Part shown: in pieces, positions 7,679-16,066 of the stretch
Position numbering within the stretch: the first letter of the stretch is position 1
Layout: every line of letters begins with the position of its first letter
Source of the DNA: CAZPHI01 sp964586425
Lineage (GTDB): Bacteria > Bacillota > Clostridia > Lachnospirales > Lachnospiraceae
NCBI GenBank assembly: GCA_964586425.1
Contig: CAZPHI010000012.1
Coordinates: 1-45,558, forward strand
Direction: 5' to 3'
Length of the DNA stretch: 45,558 bases
Notes under the pieces: generated by a model
The model's database searches: none
The model's input: the letters and a program-made list of their open reading frames with translations, nothing else
What the model was told of the DNA's origin: nothing
Translations under genes and position numbers: made by a program

Positions 7679-9061
7679 TTATATTGTTTTAAGTACTTCC
7701 ACAACTTTAGGGAATTCCATGCCATGTGATGCTTTAACAAGGATTGTATCTCCTTTATTGATAATGCCGCCAAGTGCATTAATAAGTTCATCTCGTGAGT
7801 CAAACGAATATATCTTAGTCGTGTTATTACTTACTGCCGATGCTATATTCTTTGCAAGCTTGCCAGCTGTAATCAAGATATCAATTGACTTTCCAGATAT
7901 ATGTTCGCCAACGTCTCTATGAAGCCTTACCTCGTTTTCACCAAGTTCAAACATATCTCCAAGAATTGCGACCTTTCTGGTATTAGCCATATCAAGAACA
8001 TCCACTGACGCCTTCATAGACGCTGGGTTAGCATTATAGCAATCATCAATTATTGTATACCCGTTCTCATGTATTATATTATTTCTTCCACTTAGTGATT
8101 CCAAGCTTTCTATTCCTGCTTTAATCTGCGTAAGTTCCATGCCGCATAGCACGCCTGCTGCCGTTGCTGCCAATGCATTATATACCATATGATGTCCTGG
8201 AATTGGTATTGTCACAACTATACTTTCATTATTATGATGAATTGTACATCTTGTTCCATCAAGTCCAAGGCTTTCAATATTGTCTGCATAATATTCGCAT
8301 TGATTATTAATTCCGAAGAAATGTGGTTTCTTTCCCTTTACATCAGTAACAGTAACAAGTTTATCATCATCTCCATTAAGAATTACTTCTCCATTGTTGG
8401 ACATAGATGTAAATATCTCAGTTTTGGCTTTTAATATTCCATCCCTTGTTTTAAGATTTTCAAGGTGGCATTGGCCAATATTTGTAATGATACAGATATC
8501 TGGTTTTGTAATTTTGGTAAGTCGTGTCATTTCACCAAAATCACTAATCCCCATCTCTAAAACTGCAATCTGATCTTCCTCTCGAAGTCTGAATACAGTA
8601 AGTGGCACGCCTAATTCATTATTAAAATTACCTAAAGTTTTAAGTGTCGTGTATTTTTGAGATAAACACGCTGCAACGGTTTCTTTTGTGCTTGTTTTGC
8701 CAACGCTTCCAGTAATACCAATTACCTTGACGTCTAACTCGGTTCTATACAGTTCCGCAATATCCTTCACTGCCTGAAGACTTGATTCAACTTTTATATA
8801 TGGTCTGATTTCTCCGTCCAGTTCTTTCTCTGTAATACAGCAAAGTGCTCCTTTTTCATATACGCTATCAATATATTGGTGACCATCCGTTCTTTCGCCA
8901 GCTATAGCAACAAACAAGCTGCCTTCCTTTGCTTCTCTACTGTCCGTTGTAATATTATCAACAATATTATCTATCTTCGATAGTGGTCCATAATATCTTC
9001 CATTGCATGCATCAGTGATGGCTTTAAGTGTCATATTCTTCAATTTACTGCCTCTTTTCAA
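7679..9061 (-). CDS. murF: UDP-N-acetylmuramoyl-tripeptide--D-alanyl-D-alanine ligase MurF
   Basis: MurF adds the D-Ala-D-Ala dipeptide to the UDP-MurNAc-tripeptide, the last cytoplasmic step of the peptidoglycan stem peptide. The 460-residue protein shows the Mur-ligase fold: an N-terminal UDP-binding domain with TDSREAKEGSLFVAI, the ATP-binding loop GITGSVGKTSTKET (about residue 115), the central domain with NFNNELGVPLT, and a C-terminal domain with DCYNANPASM and LGDMFELG. It starts 3 bp after the ddl stop codon, so ligation and dipeptide supply are encoded together. Confidence 0.97.
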   Translation of the reverse strand: MKRGSKLKNMTLKAITDACNGRYYGPLSKIDNIVDNITTDSREAKEGSLFVAIAGERTDGHQYIDSVYEKGALCCITEKELDGEIRPYIKVESSLQAVKDIAELYRTELDVKVIGITGSVGKTSTKETVAACLSQKYTTLKTLGNFNNELGVPLTVFRLREEDQIAVLEMGISDFGEMTRLTKITKPDICIITNIGQCHLENLKTRDGILKAKTEIFTSMSNNGEVILNGDDDKLVTVTDVKGKKPHFFGINNQCEYYADNIESLGLDGTRCTIHHNNESIVVTIPIPGHHMVYNALAATAAGVLCGMELTQIKAGIESLESLSGRNNIIHENGYTIIDDCYNANPASMKASVDVLDMANTRKVAILGDMFELGENEVRLHRDVGEHISGKSIDILITAGKLAKNIASAVSNNTTKIYSFDSRDELINALGGIINKGDTILVKASHGMEFPKVVEVLKTI

Positions 9062-9064
9062 GAA

Positions 9065-10120
9065 TTACTTGTTGTATTTGTCCATTGATACATTAACCAG
9101 TAACTCACATAATTTTGCGAAATCCATTCCCTTTGCCAATGCTTCCTGTGGAAGAAGGCTGGTAGGTGTCATGCCGGGAAGCGTATTAACTTCAAGACAG
9201 AATATATCATTATTATCATCCAATAAGAAATCAACACGACCATATGTAGTAAGTCCAATTGCCTTGCAAGCTTCAACGGCATAATTCTGCATCTTCTTTG
9301 TTATATCCTCTGGAATCTCTGCCGGACAAGTATCCTTTGTCATACCGGCTACATACTTATTCTTATAATCATAGAAGCCACTAATTGGTGCAATCTCTAT
9401 AATAGGATATGCTTCATTATCAATAACACCAATTGAGAATTCTCTACCCTTAACATATTGTTCTACAAGAATTCCTTCTTCTAATGCAAATGCTTCATCA
9501 ACTGCAGTCTTAAATTCCTCATCATTGTTAGCAATTGACACACCAACACTTGAGCCACCGCAACAAGGCTTAACTACACATGGATATCCGACTTCGGATA
9601 CACAACATTGATCATAGCTATTTCTGTTAAGCATCACACCCTTAGGCATTGGAACTCCAGCTTCCACGATTATTGATTTGGCCACATTCTTATTCATGGC
9701 AATGCCACTGCTAAGATATCCTGTTCCAGTATACTTAATTCCTAAAAGGTCAAATGTTGCCTGAATTTTACCATCTTCTCCATTAGCACCATGTAATCCC
9801 ATGAATACTATATCTGCCGCCTTACACAGATTGATGACATTAGCTCCAAAAAAGCTTTCACCATTCTTTTCTCTATGTGCAACTTCCTCTGATACCATAG
9901 ACGTTTTAGCCTTTAATGCAGCAGCCTCATCATCCAAATTATTATTTTCTTCAAAAAAATCTTTATCTGTTTTATATCTATTCTCTTCTATTCCAAAGAA
10001 TACATCAACAACATTAGCGTTATGTCCATTCTCTCTAAGTGCCTTACATACCATTGTTCCAGTAACTATTGATATGTCTCTTTCTGTACTGGTTCCTCCA
10101 GCTAATACTGCAATATTCAT
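9065..10120 (-). CDS. ddl: D-alanine--D-alanine ligase
   Basis: Ddl is an ATP-grasp enzyme that joins two D-alanines for use by MurF, the next gene. The 351 residues start with the canonical MNIAVLAGGTSTERDISIVTG-like N-terminus (serine and glutamate for the first D-Ala), then show GLHGANGEDGKIQ, KPCCGGSSVGVS and the C-terminal metal site LEVNTLPGMTP. The start codon has no Shine-Dalgarno site of its own; a 10-codon ORF with a good site ends 4 bases before it, so initiation is probably coupled to that ORF. Confidence 0.96.
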   Translation of the reverse strand: MNIAVLAGGTSTERDISIVTGTMVCKALRENGHNANVVDVFFGIEENRYKTDKDFFEENNNLDDEAAALKAKTSMVSEEVAHREKNGESFFGANVINLCKAADIVFMGLHGANGEDGKIQATFDLLGIKYTGTGYLSSGIAMNKNVAKSIIVEAGVPMPKGVMLNRNSYDQCCVSEVGYPCVVKPCCGGSSVGVSIANNDEEFKTAVDEAFALEEGILVEQYVKGREFSIGVIDNEAYPIIEIAPISGFYDYKNKYVAGMTKDTCPAEIPEDITKKMQNYAVEACKAIGLTTYGRVDFLLDDNNDIFCLEVNTLPGMTPTSLLPQEALAKGMDFAKLCELLVNVSMDKYNK

Positions 10121-10124
10121 ACTA

Positions 10125-10157
10125 TTAATACCAAATCACATGCTTGCAAATACACAT
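10125..10157 (-). CDS. Putative 10-codon upstream ORF of ddl
   Basis: ATG at 10157 opens a 10-residue ORF (MCICKHVIWY) ending TAA, whose last base is 4 bases before the ddl ATG, in a different frame. GGAAAGG lies 10 bases upstream of this ATG, and it is the only good Shine-Dalgarno site in the region, since ddl has none. It could couple translation to ddl or act as a regulatory leader peptide. No attenuator hairpin is visible, so coupling is the simpler reading. Not proven to be translated. Confidence 0.45.
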   Translation of the reverse strand: MCICKHVIWY

Positions 10158-10244
10158 GATATAATATCCTTTCCTGATTATTTACAATGTTTTCACACTA
10201 CTATAATTTTACTCAAAATGCACATAAACTATATCACTTTAGTC

Positions 10245-10272
10245 CAAAAAATGCAACCACACTGTGGCTGCA
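10245..10272 (-). terminator. Rho-independent terminator of the GH105-cupin unit
   Basis: TGCAACCAC (10252-10260) pairs with GTGGCTGCA (10264-10272) across a 3-base loop, with one wobble. On the minus strand a six-T run follows (complement of 10246-10251). Confidence 0.85.
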
Positions 10273-10294
10273 TTAAGATACTTTATATCATATT

Positions 10295-10636
10295 TTATTT
10301 TGCACTATGGAAATAGAATACTTTAACTGGTAGATCCTTTGAATCAGTCCTGATTGTGTGCTTTACCCCCGGTCCTGCAACGAATGAATCACCTGGTTCT
10401 ATTGCGAATTCAAGTTCATCTAATCTTACGCTGCCTTTTCCCTCTAACACATAAAAACCTTCCTGATCGCTATGTGAACCTGGATATGGATTAAACTCCT
10501 CGCTATCATACACACTTATTCCTGAGCAGCATCCATTAGTACATCCATTAGCTTCTGATAATAATCTTATACCTCTTGATTTATCTGGATTTGTGCCCAT
10601 AATTTCACTCATTTTAACATATAGTTTCATATTCAT
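10295..10636 (-). CDS. Cupin-domain protein beside the GH105 hydrolase
   Basis: A small single-domain cupin of 113 residues. I place the start at 10636 (MNMKLY), just after AAAGGA, rather than the earlier in-frame ATG at 10681, which lacks a ribosome site. The barrel is visible from GFYVLEGKGSVRLDE to AIEPGDSFVAGPGVKHTI; the first cupin motif has H..DQEG rather than the classic HxH, so metal binding may be weakened. A Cys-rich stretch (NGCTNGCCSG) precedes the barrel. It lies behind the GH105 gene on the same strand with a 97-bp gap, which hints at a role in uronate or pectin metabolism, but the substrate is unknown. Confidence 0.75.
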   Translation of the reverse strand: MNMKLYVKMSEIMGTNPDKSRGIRLLSEANGCTNGCCSGISVYDSEEFNPYPGSHSDQEGFYVLEGKGSVRLDELEFAIEPGDSFVAGPGVKHTIRTDSKDLPVKVFYFHSAK

Positions 10637-10666
10637 AGAATTCCTTTCATTCAATTGAGTATAGAT

Positions 10667-10702
10667 TTTCAGCTGCCACAAATAATTATGTAGCAGCTGA
10701 AA
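10667..10702 (-). repeat. Perfect 10-bp inverted repeat between GH105 and cupin genes
   Basis: TTTCAGCTGC (10667-10676) and GCAGCTGAAA (10693-10702) form a stem with a 16-nt loop, just after the GH105 stop codon. On the minus strand no T run follows, so it is not a classical terminator; it may protect or process the mRNA between the two genes. Confidence 0.6.
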
Positions 10703-10733
10703 TCAAATAACATATACCAATCACAGTCTGTGA

Positions 10734-11867
10734 TTATTTTTTAAGTCTTAACATCTCTGTGTAAGCAAGAAGGAAAGGTCCTACGCCCTTTGCATCATCC
10801 TTAACAATTGGTTCTGACATATAGTAATCATATGTTCCAGGACGTCTGTTGTTACCACCAAGACCTGCAACCAGACATATACCACCAAGTGACATATTAC
10901 CTTCTTCAGTATTAAGATACTTAGCACAGATACCATCCATAGCTTTCTGGCCATATGCTCTATACTCTTCTGGAAGATATCCAAGACGAACACCTTTAAG
11001 AAGTGAATATGCCATAATTGAACTACCACTTGTCTCAAGATAGTTCTTATCCATTCCACCGTAGTTAATTACCTGATACCACATACCTGATTCATCCTGA
11101 TATCTAATCATTGATTTCATCAAATCAACATAAGCATCTTCAAGCATCTTGCACTGATTTTTGTACTTAGGATCTTCTCTATCAACTTTGTCAAGTGTAT
11201 CAAGAAGCGCCATAGAATACCAGCCAATAGCTCTTAACCAGCTGTGCTGTGAAAGTCCTGTTACTTTATCACACCAGAATGCCTGCTTTGTTGTATCAAT
11301 TGCATGGAAGTATAAACCATTCAGAGGATTTCTCATATTGTCAATTACAAACTTAAACTGATTGAAGATATCATCATAATTCTTCTTATCATTAAATCTA
11401 GTCTCATATTCCATATAGAAAGGCTGACCCATATACATACCATCTAACCATACCTGATATGGATAGATATCTTTATGCCAGAAGTTTCCTGATTCACATC
11501 TAGGCATAATAGCTATCTGACTGTATATTAAATCAATTGCTTTTCTGTATTTTTCTTTGCCTGTAATATCATATAACTCAAATAATGTCTTACCAGCATT
11601 AACGTTATCAATATTCTTCTCATTAATATCATAACCATTAATTGTACCATCTTCATTAACTCTGTAATCAATGAAATCATCTGCAAACTTGAGATACTTC
11701 TCATCCTTTGAAATAGCATACATCTCAAGAACCGCTTTGATCATACATCCGTCAATATAGTTCCATGTTGATTTCATACCCTGTTTTAATTTCTCGATAT
11801 TCCACATTGGTGTCTGTGGAGTACTCTTCTCTAATAACTCATCAATATACTTAATAATTGCGTCCAT
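10734..11867 (-). CDS. GH105 unsaturated rhamnogalacturonyl/glucuronyl hydrolase (YteR-like)
   Basis: Family GH88/GH105 enzymes remove the 4,5-unsaturated galacturonate that pectate and rhamnogalacturonan lyases leave at the non-reducing end. The 377-residue protein is an (alpha/alpha)6 barrel: repeated helix pairs, VWLDGMYMGQPF with Asp142 at the place of the YteR general acid Asp143, SQHSWLRAIGWYSMAL, and YLETSGSSIMAYSL. There is no signal peptide, so it acts on imported oligosaccharides. A good promoter precedes it and a GGAG site precedes the ATG. It probably works downstream of the secreted lyases at 29-36 kb, although it lies apart from them. Rhamnogalacturonan disaccharide versus simpler unsaturated uronides cannot be told from sequence. 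Confidence 0.9.
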   Translation of the reverse strand: MDAIIKYIDELLEKSTPQTPMWNIEKLKQGMKSTWNYIDGCMIKAVLEMYAISKDEKYLKFADDFIDYRVNEDGTINGYDINEKNIDNVNAGKTLFELYDITGKEKYRKAIDLIYSQIAIMPRCESGNFWHKDIYPYQVWLDGMYMGQPFYMEYETRFNDKKNYDDIFNQFKFVIDNMRNPLNGLYFHAIDTTKQAFWCDKVTGLSQHSWLRAIGWYSMALLDTLDKVDREDPKYKNQCKMLEDAYVDLMKSMIRYQDESGMWYQVINYGGMDKNYLETSGSSIMAYSLLKGVRLGYLPEEYRAYGQKAMDGICAKYLNTEEGNMSLGGICLVAGLGGNNRRPGTYDYYMSEPIVKDDAKGVGPFLLAYTEMLRLKK

Positions 11868-11942
11868 GTTAATCTCCTTGATTATGTTATTTGCTATAAA
11901 GCGTATACATTGTAAATTCCGTATATTTCACTAGCTGTTATT

Positions 11943-11971
11943 ATGATACATTATCGTAATATAATTTGCAA
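11943..11971 (-). promoter_or_regulatory. Candidate promoter of the GH105 gene
   Basis: On the minus strand TTGCAA (11966-11971), a 17-bp spacer and TATCAT (11943-11948), about 75 bp before the start codon. The remaining intergenic DNA to 12060 is AT-rich, with a 7-bp hairpin at 12039-12057 that lacks a T run. Confidence 0.45.
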
Positions 11972-12060
11972 CTGTTTTTGTATCTATTTCAGTACATAAA
12001 TGAATTTTTTAGAACAATTTTTCTGTATTTTGCATTTTTATCTTTCGCATAAAGATATGC

Positions 12061-14019
12061 CTATTTCTCTTCTTTTACTTCTATTTTTCTAATTTCCTTT
12101 GTTCTTATCTCTTTACAGATTTCATCAATGAATACAGATAAATCTTTGCTTCCTTCATCTCCCATATATCTGCTTCGTACAGAGATTTTGCCTTCATTCT
12201 CTTCCTTTTCGCCTACTACTATCATATATGGAATCTTGTCTAATCTTGCTTCACGAATCTTATATCCAATCTTTTCTGCTCTAGTATCCATTGTAGCAAG
12301 AATGTTATTCTGCTGTAATTCATCAAGAACCTTCTGTGCATAATCTTTATATTTATCAGAAATAGGAAGCACACGAACCTGTTCTGGGCAAAGCCATGTT
12401 GGGAATAAACCTGCATATTTCTCAATTAACCATGCAAGAGTTCTCTCATAACATCCAATAGATGTTCTATGGATAATGTAAGGTCTCTTCTTATCGCCAT
12501 TCTCATCAATATAGTACATATCAAACTGCTCAGCAAGAAGTGCATCCCACTGAATTGTAATCATTGTATCTTCTTTACCATATACATTCTTTGCATTAAT
12601 ATCAACCTTTGGTCCGTAAAATGCTGCTTCACCAACATCCTCTGTGAACTCAACGCCAAGTTCATTAAGGATATCACGGATGTGCTGTTCTGTCTGATTC
12701 CATACTTCAGGCTCACCGATGTATTTTTCTTTGTTATCTGGGTCCCACTTTGAAAGATGGTATGTTACATCTCCTTCAAGACCAAGTGTTGTAAGACAAT
12801 ACTTAGCGAGCGCAAGACAATCTTTGAATTCTTTTACCATCTGGTCTGGTCTAACTATTAAATGTCCTTCTGAAATTGTAAACTGTCTTACACGAGTAAG
12901 TCCATGCATCTCACCTGAATCTTCATTTCTGAAAAGTGTAGATGTTTCACCATATCTACATGGAAGATCTCTATAGCTCTTCTGACTTGCTTTATATACA
13001 TAATACTGGAATGGACATGTCATTGGTCTTAATGCGAATACTTCTTTGTCTTTTTCTTCATCGCCTAATACGAACATTCCATCTTTGTAGTGATCCCAGT
13101 GTCCAGAAATCTTATAAAGATCTGATTTAGCCATAAGAGGAGTCTTTGTTCTCATATAGCCTCTTCTCTCTTCTTCATCTTCAATCCATCTCTGAAGTGT
13201 CTGAATCATCTTTGTACCCTTAGGCATTATAAGAGGAAGACCCTGTCCGATAACATCAACAGTTGTAAATAATTCCATCTCACGTCCTAATTTGTTATGA
13301 TCACGAAGTTTGATATTCTCAAGATACTCAAGATATTCATTAAGCTCTTCTTTCTTTGTATATGCTGTACCATAGATTCTTGTAAGCATCTTATTCTTCT
13401 CTGAGCCTCTCCAATATGCACCTGAAGAAGAGATAAGCTTGAAGGCCTTAATTAGTTTTGTGCTCATAAGATGTGGACCTGCGCAAAGGTCTGTGAATTC
13501 ACCCTGACTATAGAATGAAATAACTGCATCTTCTGGAAGATCTTTGATTAACTCAACTTTGTAAGGTTCACCTTTTTTCTCCATGAATTCGATTGCTTCC
13601 TGTCTTGGAAGTTCAAATCTTTCGATTTTAGCGCCTTCTTTAATTACTTTCTTCATCTCTGCTTCAATCTTATCAAGATCTTCTCTAGAGAAAGAAGGGC
13701 ATTCAAAATCATAATAGAAACCTGTGTCAATTGATGGACCAATCGCAAGCTTTGCTTCAGGATATAATCTCTTTACTGCTTCAGCTAATACATGAGATGT
13801 TGTGTGTCTGTAAGCTGCTTTACCAGCTTCATCATTGAATGTAAGAATGCTAAGTTCGCAGTCACTATCTACTACAGTTCTTAAATCAACAACCTCTCCG
13901 TTAACTTCTCCGGCACATGCCATTCTAGCAAGGCCTTCACTAATGTCTGATGCAATATCAATAACTGACATTGCTTGTGAATACTCTTTTACAGAGCCAT
14001 CTTTTAATGTAATCTTCAT
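12061..14019 (-). CDS. thrS: Threonine--tRNA ligase
   Basis: ThrS charges tRNA-Thr. The protein has the N-terminal TGS domain (residues 1-60), the editing domain with HTTSHVLAEAV, the class II catalytic core (motif 2 region TSTLFRNEDSGEMHGLTRVRQF, given here only as a reference to positions about 360-385, and motif 3 IHRTSIGCYERTLAWLIEK near 520) and the C-terminal anticodon-binding domain. The ATG at 14019 (MKITLKDG, 652 residues) follows AGAGGA and is preferred to the in-frame ATG at 14040. Expression is governed by the T-box leader upstream. Confidence 0.97.
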   Translation of the reverse strand: MKITLKDGSVKEYSQAMSVIDIASDISEGLARMACAGEVNGEVVDLRTVVDSDCELSILTFNDEAGKAAYRHTTSHVLAEAVKRLYPEAKLAIGPSIDTGFYYDFECPSFSREDLDKIEAEMKKVIKEGAKIERFELPRQEAIEFMEKKGEPYKVELIKDLPEDAVISFYSQGEFTDLCAGPHLMSTKLIKAFKLISSSGAYWRGSEKNKMLTRIYGTAYTKKEELNEYLEYLENIKLRDHNKLGREMELFTTVDVIGQGLPLIMPKGTKMIQTLQRWIEDEEERRGYMRTKTPLMAKSDLYKISGHWDHYKDGMFVLGDEEKDKEVFALRPMTCPFQYYVYKASQKSYRDLPCRYGETSTLFRNEDSGEMHGLTRVRQFTISEGHLIVRPDQMVKEFKDCLALAKYCLTTLGLEGDVTYHLSKWDPDNKEKYIGEPEVWNQTEQHIRDILNELGVEFTEDVGEAAFYGPKVDINAKNVYGKEDTMITIQWDALLAEQFDMYYIDENGDKKRPYIIHRTSIGCYERTLAWLIEKYAGLFPTWLCPEQVRVLPISDKYKDYAQKVLDELQQNNILATMDTRAEKIGYKIREARLDKIPYMIVVGEKEENEGKISVRSRYMGDEGSKDLSVFIDEICKEIRTKEIRKIEVKEEK

Positions 14020-14081
14020 CTCAATTCCTCTTTTCTGCACTATTAATGCTTATTTATGTTTCGGGGACGTATAAGAATAAT

Positions 14082-14117
14082 AAAAAAATCCCCTGCTGTA
14101 TTATATACAACAAGGGA
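14082..14117 (-). terminator. thrS: T-box regulated terminator of thrS
   Basis: On the minus strand CCCTTGTTGTAT and ATACAGCAGGGG pair (with two wobbles), followed by seven T residues (complement of 14083-14089). Its 5' arm lies just downstream of the T-box sequence, as expected for the alternative antiterminator. Confidence 0.85.
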
Positions 14118-14335
14118 CGTATCTACGCGGTTCCACCCTGATTGTTATGCACCTAAATAAAGCATAACCACTCATTATGATTGTAACGTAATCAACGGCC
14201 TGGATTAGAGGCACTCCGAGTTAGTCTTCACATATCCTTATGTAAGGTACTCACAGCATACATACCTCTCTCTGAACCTCCGGATAAGCTACTCTTCTCA
14301 TCATCGCGATAATTATTATTCCACTGATAATTCTG
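14118..14335 (-). promoter_or_regulatory. T-box riboswitch (tRNA-Thr sensing leader)
   Basis: On the minus strand the hallmark T-box AGGGTGGAACCGCG is present exactly (14126-14139). Upstream are the GAAGAGTAG box of stem I and further paired regions. On the 3' side of stem I an ACT triplet (14223-14225, within GAAGACTAAC) is a good candidate for the threonine specifier codon, followed by a purine as usual. Uncharged tRNA-Thr would bind it and the T-box, favour the antiterminator and let thrS be transcribed. Confidence 0.92.
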
Positions 14336-14363
14336 ATTATAACATCATCCACATATTTTTCAA
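14336..14363 (-). promoter_or_regulatory. Promoter of thrS
   Basis: On the minus strand TTGAAA (14358-14363), a 16-bp spacer and a perfect TATAAT (14336-14341). Initiation would fall at the 5' end of the T-box leader. Confidence 0.7.
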
Positions 14364-14385
14364 GTCTTTTTTTGAAGGTTTTAAT

Positions 14386-14413
14386 TTGAATTAACTTAAT
14401 TTAATGTTATAAT
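14386..14413 (+). promoter_or_regulatory. Promoter of the patatin-like gene
   Basis: TTGAAT (14386-14391), a 16-bp spacer and a perfect TATAAT (14408-14413), divergent from the thrS promoter only about 25 bp away. Confidence 0.6.
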
Positions 14414-14444
14414 AAATATATTGTAATAGAAATGAGGAAGCATA

Positions 14445-15296
14445 ATGAAAACAGGAATTGTCTTTGAAGGTGGTGCTTTTAGAACTATATTCTCCTGCGG
14501 TGTTATGGATGCACTACTAGATGAAAAACTAATGCCCGATTATATGATTGGAGTCTCTGCAGGTGCTGCTTATGGTATCTGTTATGCATCGCAACAACGT
14601 GGGCGTAATCTAAAAATCATCAAAACATATTGTAACGACAAAAGATATATGGGTGTCAATAATCTATTGAACCCTAAAAACAGAAGTTTTTATGGATTAA
14701 AATTCGCATATGATACTATTCCCAACAAGTTAGTACCATTCGATTACCAAACATATAACAATTACAAGGGAGATTTCTTTGCTGTAGTTACCAATGTACG
14801 AACAGGTCGTCCAGAATATATTAAAGTTACAGGTGATGACCGCGAATTCAAAGTACTTCAGGCAACCTGTGCACTTCCTGTACTTTTTCCATTCATATAT
14901 ATTAATGGTACACCATATCTGGATGGTGGGCTTAGTGATTCGATTCCTTTTGAGAAAGCATTCGAGGATGGTTGTGACCGTGTAGTTGTTGTTCTCACAC
15001 GTCAACATGACTACAAAAAAGTAACTGGCAAATCCACACGTAGTATTGCCAGAATGTATAGCAAATATCCAATGTTGGTTAAAGATCTATTACTAAGAGC
15101 TGACAAATACAACGCTTGCCTGGCGCGTCTTGAAGAATATGAACATCAGGGCAAGGTTATTGTTATAAGGCCTCATTCTACTGAAGGTTTTAGCCGACTT
15201 GAAAAGGATCTGTCAAAAATACAGGCCCTGTATGATGACGGACTATCACAAGGCCTGCAATATGCACGAGATATAAGAAGATTTTGGAGCGAATAA
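14445..15296 (+). CDS. Patatin-like phospholipase family protein
   Basis: A 283-residue serine hydrolase of the patatin/RssA type. The oxyanion glycine-rich motif EGGAFR (8-13), the nucleophile elbow GVSAG with Ser38 and the second catalytic residue in YLDGG (Asp160) are all present, so the Ser-Asp dyad is intact. There is no signal peptide, so it is probably cytosolic or peripherally bound to the membrane, acting on phospholipid or another acyl ester. GAGGAAG lies before the ATG. The next gene is convergent with only 8 bp between stop codons. The substrate is not predictable. Confidence 0.9.
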   Translation: MKTGIVFEGGAFRTIFSCGVMDALLDEKLMPDYMIGVSAGAAYGICYASQQRGRNLKIIKTYCNDKRYMGVNNLLNPKNRSFYGLKFAYDTIPNKLVPFDYQTYNNYKGDFFAVVTNVRTGRPEYIKVTGDDREFKVLQATCALPVLFPFIYINGTPYLDGGLSDSIPFEKAFEDGCDRVVVVLTRQHDYKKVTGKSTRSIARMYSKYPMLVKDLLLRADKYNACLARLEEYEHQGKVIVIRPHSTEGFSRLEKDLSKIQALYDDGLSQGLQYARDIRRFWSE

Positions 15297-15304
15297 GCAT
15301 TTGT

Positions 15305-16045
15305 CTAGTAATTGCCAAATACATAATCTTTTACAACGCCTACAGCTTCTCGAACCACATAATTCAAAAACATTATTTTATCAGAAGGTGCTGCTATTCC
15401 GCTTATGTTGGTGTAGCCAGCACCTTTTGCCAGCTTCATGGCTCTATATATATGAAAATTATTAGAAACTATAACTGTCTTCTTATTAACATCAATATAT
15501 TGTTTTGAGAATCTAAAATTCTCACTTGTATCTGTTGATTGATTTTCTTCAATAATTGAATTCGCAGGAACGCCCTTTTCAACAAGATATTCCTTCATCA
15601 CCTCAGCTTCAGGCTTATGTTCATCGCTCCCTTGTCCTCCAGAGACAATAATCTTAACCGAACTATTATTGACATAATATTCATAAGCACTATCCAATCT
15701 GCTCTTAAGAGATTTCGTCATACCATCCTCTTTAACTCTCGCACCAAGTACTATCATATATTCACTGTCTGAATCGCCTTTTGACAACATTTTACTAAAA
15801 ATCCCTATCTCAACTACTACGAATAACGCCATTCCCAATGAAAATAATACAAGATATGTTGTTTTAATCCATACAGGAATTATTATTCTATTCATTCTCT
15901 CAAGCTTGAGTAAAACTGCACATACAGCAAACACAATGCCTGCAATTGCCCATATTGGAACAAATGCTGTTTTTATTCCAGCATATATAACGCATATTAC
16001 AAAGTATAGCAGACATACTACTGATGCCACTAACCAAAAGTACAT
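15305..16045 (-). CDS. YdcF/SanA-like membrane protein (DUF218)
   Basis: I place the start at 16045 (MYFWLVAS, 246 residues), 8 bases after GGAGG; an ATG at 16060 lies before that site. Three or four hydrophobic segments occupy residues 1-85. The C-terminal domain is DUF218/YdcF: YMIVLGARVKEDGMTKSLKSR near 100-120, SGGQGSDEH with an acidic cluster, and a Rossmann-like core ending in VSNNFHIYRAM. Relatives (SanA, ElyC, YdcF) are linked to envelope integrity or to nucleotide binding; the exact role is unknown. Confidence 0.85.
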   Translation of the reverse strand: MYFWLVASVVCLLYFVICVIYAGIKTAFVPIWAIAGIVFAVCAVLLKLERMNRIIIPVWIKTTYLVLFSLGMALFVVVEIGIFSKMLSKGDSDSEYMIVLGARVKEDGMTKSLKSRLDSAYEYYVNNSSVKIIVSGGQGSDEHKPEAEVMKEYLVEKGVPANSIIEENQSTDTSENFRFSKQYIDVNKKTVIVSNNFHIYRAMKLAKGAGYTNISGIAAPSDKIMFLNYVVREAVGVVKDYVFGNY

Positions 16046-16066
16046 ACTCTCTTCCTCCATATATCA

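Noticed and set aside
12016..12034. A shared T-rich string (TTTTTCTGTATTTT) upstream of the GH105 and PL26-like genes as a common operator
   Set aside because: The string is low-complexity and AT-rich, only one copy sits in an inverted repeat, and chance similarity in this base composition is likely.
15297..15304. A terminator between the convergent patatin-like and YdcF-like genes
   Set aside because: Only 8 bases separate the stop codons and I see no stem with a T run. The transcripts probably overlap.
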